Below, in pieces: positions 13,792-16,554 of a DNA stretch of 16,554 nt. Location: positions 1 to 16,554 of the forward strand of contig DAOUET010000157.1 in the NCBI GenBank assembly GCA_034430155.1. The letters run 5' to 3'. The first letter of the stretch is position 1; the number at the start of each line of letters is the position of its first letter. The position numbers were made by a program, and so were the translations under genes. The stretch comes from DAOUET01 sp034430155 (GTDB lineage: Bacteria > Chloroflexota > Anaerolineae > Anaerolineales > UBA4823). The notes under the pieces were generated by a model. That model was not told the DNA's origin and did no database searches. It saw nothing but the letters and a program-made list of their open reading frames with translations.

Positions 13792-14914
13792 CTAGCCAGC
13801 TGCTTTGACGGCCACCAGGGTGATATCATCCTCCTGAGGGGCCACACCGTGATAATCCAGCAAGGTCTGAACCAGGCCGTCACAAAGCCCTTGAGCAGAT
13901 GCCTCCACGAGCGCAGGCAGGGCCGCCTGCAATCCGTCGAGTTCGAAGAATTCACCTTGCCCGTTCCTGGCCTCGGTTACGCCATCCGTATAGAGCAACA
14001 AGGTACTGCCAGAGGCGACCGGTAAGCTCTTGGTTTCGAGGACCGGATTGGGAAAGATACCCAGGGTTTGGCCACGACCCAAGCTAACCGGCAAGGCTTG
14101 CCCGCTTCCCGCCTGTAAGATAGGCATTTCATGCGTCGCCCTAACATAGACGAATTCCCGCCTGGTGCGCTGTAAAACCTCATAGAGCACGGTGACGAAA
14201 AACCCCCGGGCGTTCATGCCCAACAACAGCTGGTTGACGCGCTGCCAGGTTATCGGAATCCAAAGGAATGACATCGAAGAAATCTCCACCAACCATGTGA
14301 GCCGGCAGCATGCGGGCGCCCAGGTCAAAACCTTCAAAAATGGGCAACTCTCTGGGGAGCATGCTTTCCTGGATCTCGCGAGCCTGGAGTAGCTCACGCT
14401 CCAGGATTTCTTTCTGAATGATCTGCTGCTGGGCGGCTTTTAGATTGGCGTAGGCCTCGGCCAACCTGCGGTTCTTTTCCTTCAACTCGCGGATGGATTC
14501 GTTATGGGCCTGTCGCAAGCGATTGCTGAGAACGCGCAACATCTCATAAGCGATGGTGGGCTCACGCCCCAGTAGGGCATCAAAGTCGCCGCGGGTCATT
14601 TCCAGCAGGCGCGCATCGCTATGCAGACGCACGCTGGCGGTACGCAAGCCATCGGGGTTGAGCAAGCTCATTTCACCAATGAATTCACCAGGACCACGGA
14701 TGGCCAGAAAGCGCTCGTTAGGGGTATCCAGAGCCTTGAGGATGGCAATCTGGCCTTCGACGACGATATAGAACCGGTCGCCATACTCGCCCTCACGGAA
14801 CAACACGGTTTAGGCAGGATAAGGTCGCTCTCGAAGGGTGGTGGCGAGGGCCTCGATCTCGGCAGGCGGCAGGGTAGGAAAAAGAGGTACCCGGCTGAGG
14901 ATGGATTTATCCAT
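13792..14914 (-). pseudogene. Cyclic-nucleotide-binding/SpoIIE phosphatase, broken by a nonsense codon, an internal deletion and a frameshift
   Basis: From ATG at 14914 the frame reads MDKSILSRVPLFPTLPPAEI, a typical cNMP-binding-domain lead, then meets an in-frame TAA (14812-14810) after PYPA. The same frame continues FREGEYGDRFYIVVEGQIAIL (the cyclic-nucleotide-binding fold), a long heptad-like helix and the PP2C/SpoIIE start REIQESMLPRELP...VGGDFFDVIPLDSDN. At about 14245-14255 the phosphatase jumps to another frame at RVNQLLLGMNARGFFVTVLYEVL. The roughly 40 residues usually found between these points, including the metal-binding GDVSGKG motif, are absent. The rest (LLLYTDGVTEAR, DDITLVAV) is intact to the TAG at 13794-13792. 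The ancestral protein would sense a small molecule and dephosphorylate the STAS proteins encoded just upstream. Three separate lesions make a sequencing error an unlikely full explanation. Confidence 0.88.
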
Positions 14915-15004
14915 ACGGGCTTAAACCAGATGATCGCGTTTAAAAGAGTCTCGTAAAAGTGGGCTGGTGGCTAGAATTTACAGGGCACCAGGTGAGGTTA
15001 TCGG

Positions 15005-15397
15005 TCAGAAGGAAGCGATGGCTTTCTTGTAATCGTGATGGATCTCAAGGAACATATCATAGCCAGCTGTTTTCAGGACCTCCAAGACATGGGCGGAAGG
15101 GTTGAGCAGTTTAAGATGGGGTGAGGTGAAGGTGCCGGCGACAATGCCCTTGGTAACGAATCGATCGCTCTGTACGGGCGTATCGCGGCGTAACATATTG
15201 AATATCTGGTGCAAAGCGCTCAAGCTCGCACTGCTCATGTATGGCACGCCAGCCAGATCGAGCAAAATGAAGCGGGTATCTACCTGGTAGGCCTGGCGGG
15301 CCTGGGAGAGCAGCTCTTGCTCCGAAGTCAGATCTCCCTTGAGGTGAAAAACGGTGACGGGCACGCGCCCCTGGTCGTTTGATACGGTAATTTCCAT
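15005..15397 (-). CDS. STAS-domain anti-sigma factor antagonist (first paralogue)
   Basis: A 130-aa single STAS domain, RsbV/SpoIIAA-like. The phosphorylation-site region is LLDLAGVPYMSSASLSALH: the second Ser of MSS aligns with the Ser phosphorylated in SpoIIAA (DSSG), while the usual Gly after it is Ser. In family terms it would bind the HATPase kinase when unphosphorylated, releasing the kinase's target. It shares the C-terminal KLLNP segment and an ASF terminus with the neighbouring STAS gene, so the two are tandem paralogues. The start is ATG15397, with GAGAGG 8 nt upstream; the frame is open to 15460 but the extra part overlaps the preceding gene. It is the third gene in the operon, 28 bp after the second. 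Confidence 0.88.
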   Translation of the reverse strand: MEITVSNDQGRVPVTVFHLKGDLTSEQELLSQARQAYQVDTRFILLDLAGVPYMSSASLSALHQIFNMLRRDTPVQSDRFVTKGIVAGTFTSPHLKLLNPSAHVLEVLKTAGYDMFLEIHHDYKKAIASF

Positions 15398-15425
15398 GAT
15401 TAATTGCCTCTCGTGTAACGTTAAA

Positions 15426-15836
15426 TTAGAAGGAGGCCAATGCAGCTGGCAGGTCGCCATAGACCTCGAAGAATTCGTCTAAACCGGTTTGTTGCAGGGT
15501 GAGGGTTACTTTGGGCTGGGGGTTGAGCAACTTTACATAAGCCTGCACGCCGGTGCCGCGCTCCCGGTCGATGGCGTGAAAGGCCTCCCAGCCCGATTGG
15601 CGGTCAAGGGGGGCCTGGTCGCGCAGCAGCAGGATGAGGCTGTGTAAAGCAACCACGCCGGAACTGCTCATGAAAAGCATGTCACTGAGGTCCAGTAGCA
15701 GGCGCCGGGTGCCCGCCTGATACAGCTCTTTGCCTTTGGCGATGAGGTCCTGGAAATTGGAAGCGTCCAGTTCGCCATGGATAGCCAGGATGGCTACCGC
15801 CTGGCCTTCCCGGGGGTAATCAACCGTCATCTGCAT
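15426..15836 (-). CDS. STAS-domain anti-sigma factor antagonist (second paralogue)
   Basis: A 136-aa single STAS domain. The core LLLDLSDMLFMSSSGVVALHSL keeps the canonical SSG with a phosphorylatable Ser, closer to RsbV/SpoIIAA than its paralogue downstream. It ends KLLNPQPKVTLTLQQTGLDEFFEVYGDLPAALASF in the pattern shared with the other copy. ATG15836 has AAAGGAG about 8 nt upstream and overlaps the end of the kinase gene by 17 nt, indicating translational coupling. Having two antagonists for one kinase suggests either dosage or input from two different phosphatases or kinases. Soluble, no membrane segment. Confidence 0.9.
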   Translation of the reverse strand: MQMTVDYPREGQAVAILAIHGELDASNFQDLIAKGKELYQAGTRRLLLDLSDMLFMSSSGVVALHSLILLLRDQAPLDRQSGWEAFHAIDRERGTGVQAYVKLLNPQPKVTLTLQQTGLDEFFEVYGDLPAALASF

Positions 15837-16278
15837 CTTGGTGCTCCTTTTGTATCTCGGGGTAATGCACCCTTTTCACCAGGGTGAGCTGGTTTTGACC
15901 CTGGAGGGTGTAACGATAGGTCACGCGGTCCATAAATTCCTTGGTCAGGTAAATGCCCATGCCACCCAAAGGGCGCTTCTCCAGGGGCACCCTGATATCC
16001 GGAGCGGGCAAGCGCGTTGGGTCGAAAGGGGGCGCTTGATCCGTCAGGCGGATCACCAGGGCATCCCCTTTCAGCGCCACCTGGATCTCGAGTGGACCGG
16101 GCTGGCCCTTATAGCCGTGCACCAGGATGTTGGTGACCATTTCGGTGACCGCCAGGAGCACATCGTAGGTGCTGGATGGATCGATCTGCAGGGCAGTGGC
16201 CTGGTCTTTGATAAAACGCCGGATCTCAGGCAGATGCCTGATCTGGGCGATGAGGTGGAGGGTGGGCTCATTTGGCAT
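15820..16278 (-). CDS. RsbW/SpoIIAB-like serine-protein kinase / anti-sigma factor (HATPase_c)
   Basis: A 152-aa GHKL-type ATPase of the anti-sigma/partner-switch family. The N box is VTEMVTNILVHGY (44-56, with Glu46 and Asn50), the G1 box DQAPPFDP (80-87) and the G2 box PLGGMGIYLTKEFMD (103-117). The domain is complete, at the normal length for this family. Such kinases phosphorylate their STAS partner and, when not bound by it, hold a sigma factor or another effector. No sigma factor gene lies in this operon, so the target is unknown. It is the first gene of the operon, with AGAGGT upstream of ATG16278 and a promoter-like pair at 16324-16296. An insertion sequence begins just beyond that promoter. 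Confidence 0.92.
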   Translation of the reverse strand: MPNEPTLHLIAQIRHLPEIRRFIKDQATALQIDPSSTYDVLLAVTEMVTNILVHGYKGQPGPLEIQVALKGDALVIRLTDQAPPFDPTRLPAPDIRVPLEKRPLGGMGIYLTKEFMDRVTYRYTLQGQNQLTLVKRVHYPEIQKEHQDADDG

Positions 16279-16295
16279 GTTGGGCTGTACCTCTT

Positions 16296-16324
16296 AATTT
16301 ACCTTATATGCTCCGCAATGTCAA
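16296..16324 (-). promoter_or_regulatory. Promoter of the partner-switching operon
   Basis: On the minus strand TTGACA (16324-16319) is followed after 17 bp by TAAATT (16301-16296), ending 17 bp before the kinase start codon. The IS end begins within about 10 bp upstream of the -35 box, so the promoter appears intact but any activator site further upstream would have been displaced. Confidence 0.55.
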
Positions 16325-16329
16325 CATTT

Positions 16330-16554
16330 TTAGGGGCTGTGTCATCTAAACTTTAAAAGTGAACTGTTTCCAGCTGAAAAGTGAACACCCGAAAACCTGG
16401 GCTGCCAGCGGGATTTGCAGTAGATTTCTCCTTCTTCAAAAGGAGGAATCAATGGGACAACTACACAAACGTTTCACGGATGAGCAGGTTAGGGTTCTCT
16501 TTCAAGGCTATGTCCAAGGACAATTGAGTCGGGCAGATCTACAAGAGATGCTGG
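16330..16554 (+). mobile_element. Left end of an insertion sequence (truncated by the window)
   Basis: From about 16330 the sequence changes to GGGGCTGTGTCATCTAAAC and then contains two direct copies of AAAAGTGAAC (16355-16364 and 16377-16386) spaced by 22 bp, followed by the transposase start at 16452. Repeated motifs just inside the end are typical transposase binding sites. The exact terminus cannot be fixed without the other end; it probably lies between 16330 and 16340. Confidence 0.6.
16452..16554 (+). CDS. Transposase, N-terminal fragment (cut by the window end)
   Basis: The frame begins at ATG16452 behind a perfect AGGAGG (16441-16446) and runs to the window edge, giving 34 residues starting MGQLHKRFTDEQV and continuing VLFQGYVQGQLSR. 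This is a basic helical lead that I recall from IS transposases with an integrase-type (rve) catalytic core, in the IS481/ISNCY range, where a helix-turn-helix with a short Gly-Gln-Leu-type linker opens the protein. The catalytic part lies outside the window, so the family cannot be settled here. Its position directly inside the repeated IS end fits a transposase. Confidence 0.6.
   Translation, partial: MGQLHKRFTDEQVRVLFQGYVQGQLSRADLQEML

Noticed and set aside
2621..14812. Stop-codon reassignment or recoding to explain in-frame TAG (2621-2623) and TAA (14810-14812)
   Set aside because: TAG, TAA and TGA all end other intact genes in the window, and both affected genes carry additional damage, so ordinary decay is simpler.
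14192..14956. Plus-strand open frames over the phosphatase pseudogene
   Set aside because: They are shadows of the minus-strand coding sequence without ribosome binding sites.
1..16554. CRISPR arrays, tRNA or rRNA genes, phage genes
   Set aside because: No regularly spaced direct repeats, cloverleaf-like segments or structural phage motifs were seen.

Overview
The window looks like a chromosomal segment from a Chloroflexota bacterium, probably class Anaerolineae. This is an inference from the gene set and from protein resemblance recalled for that group; there is no rRNA or marker gene to settle it. Intact housekeeping genes are interleaved with accessory genes, several of which are visibly decaying. 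No tRNA, rRNA, CRISPR array or phage gene was seen.

Layout. 1-89: part of a dispersed inverted repeat. 175-888: NAD(P)H-hydrate epimerase (nnrE). 996-2456 (-): glucose-6-phosphate dehydrogenase (zwf). 2534-2959 (-): a DUF427 gene carrying an in-frame 93-bp palindromic insertion with a 6-bp target duplication and, further down, a nonsense codon. 3186-4034 (-): DUF5996 protein. 4356-4895: DUF1684 protein. 5144-8901: a translationally coupled pair, a DUF58 protein and a TgpA-like membrane transglutaminase. 8902-10299: gene-poor, with one 81-aa ORF and several hairpins. 10300-10878: msrA. 10952-11113 (-): a 53-aa ORF. 11225-11863 (-): a chimeric ORF, the N-terminus of an ISKra4-type transposase joined to the C-terminal end of a TPR regulator. 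12038-12523: adenosine-specific kinase. 12738-13748: PiT-family phosphate transporter. 13792-16278 (-): a partner-switching operon in transcription order HATPase kinase, STAS, STAS, cNMP-binding/SpoIIE phosphatase. 16330-16554: left end of an insertion sequence with the start of its transposase.

How the genes fit together. nnrE (NAD(P)HX repair), zwf (NADPH supply) and msrA (methionine sulfoxide repair) are redox maintenance genes, but they are not one operon. The DUF58/TgpA pair is normally the membrane part of a MoxR-DUF58-transglutaminase module; no MoxR ATPase gene is next to it here. The partner-switching operon keeps its kinase, two STAS antagonists and a good promoter. Its phosphatase gene has an in-frame TAA, a frameshift, and an apparent internal deletion removing the conserved GDVSGKG region. 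If the sequence is correct, the switch has lost its own phosphatase.

Main second-look items: the short palindromic element inside the DUF427 gene, the transposase-TPR chimera, the multiply broken SpoIIE gene beside an IS, and a second ~94-bp nested inverted repeat upstream of the DUF1684 gene.
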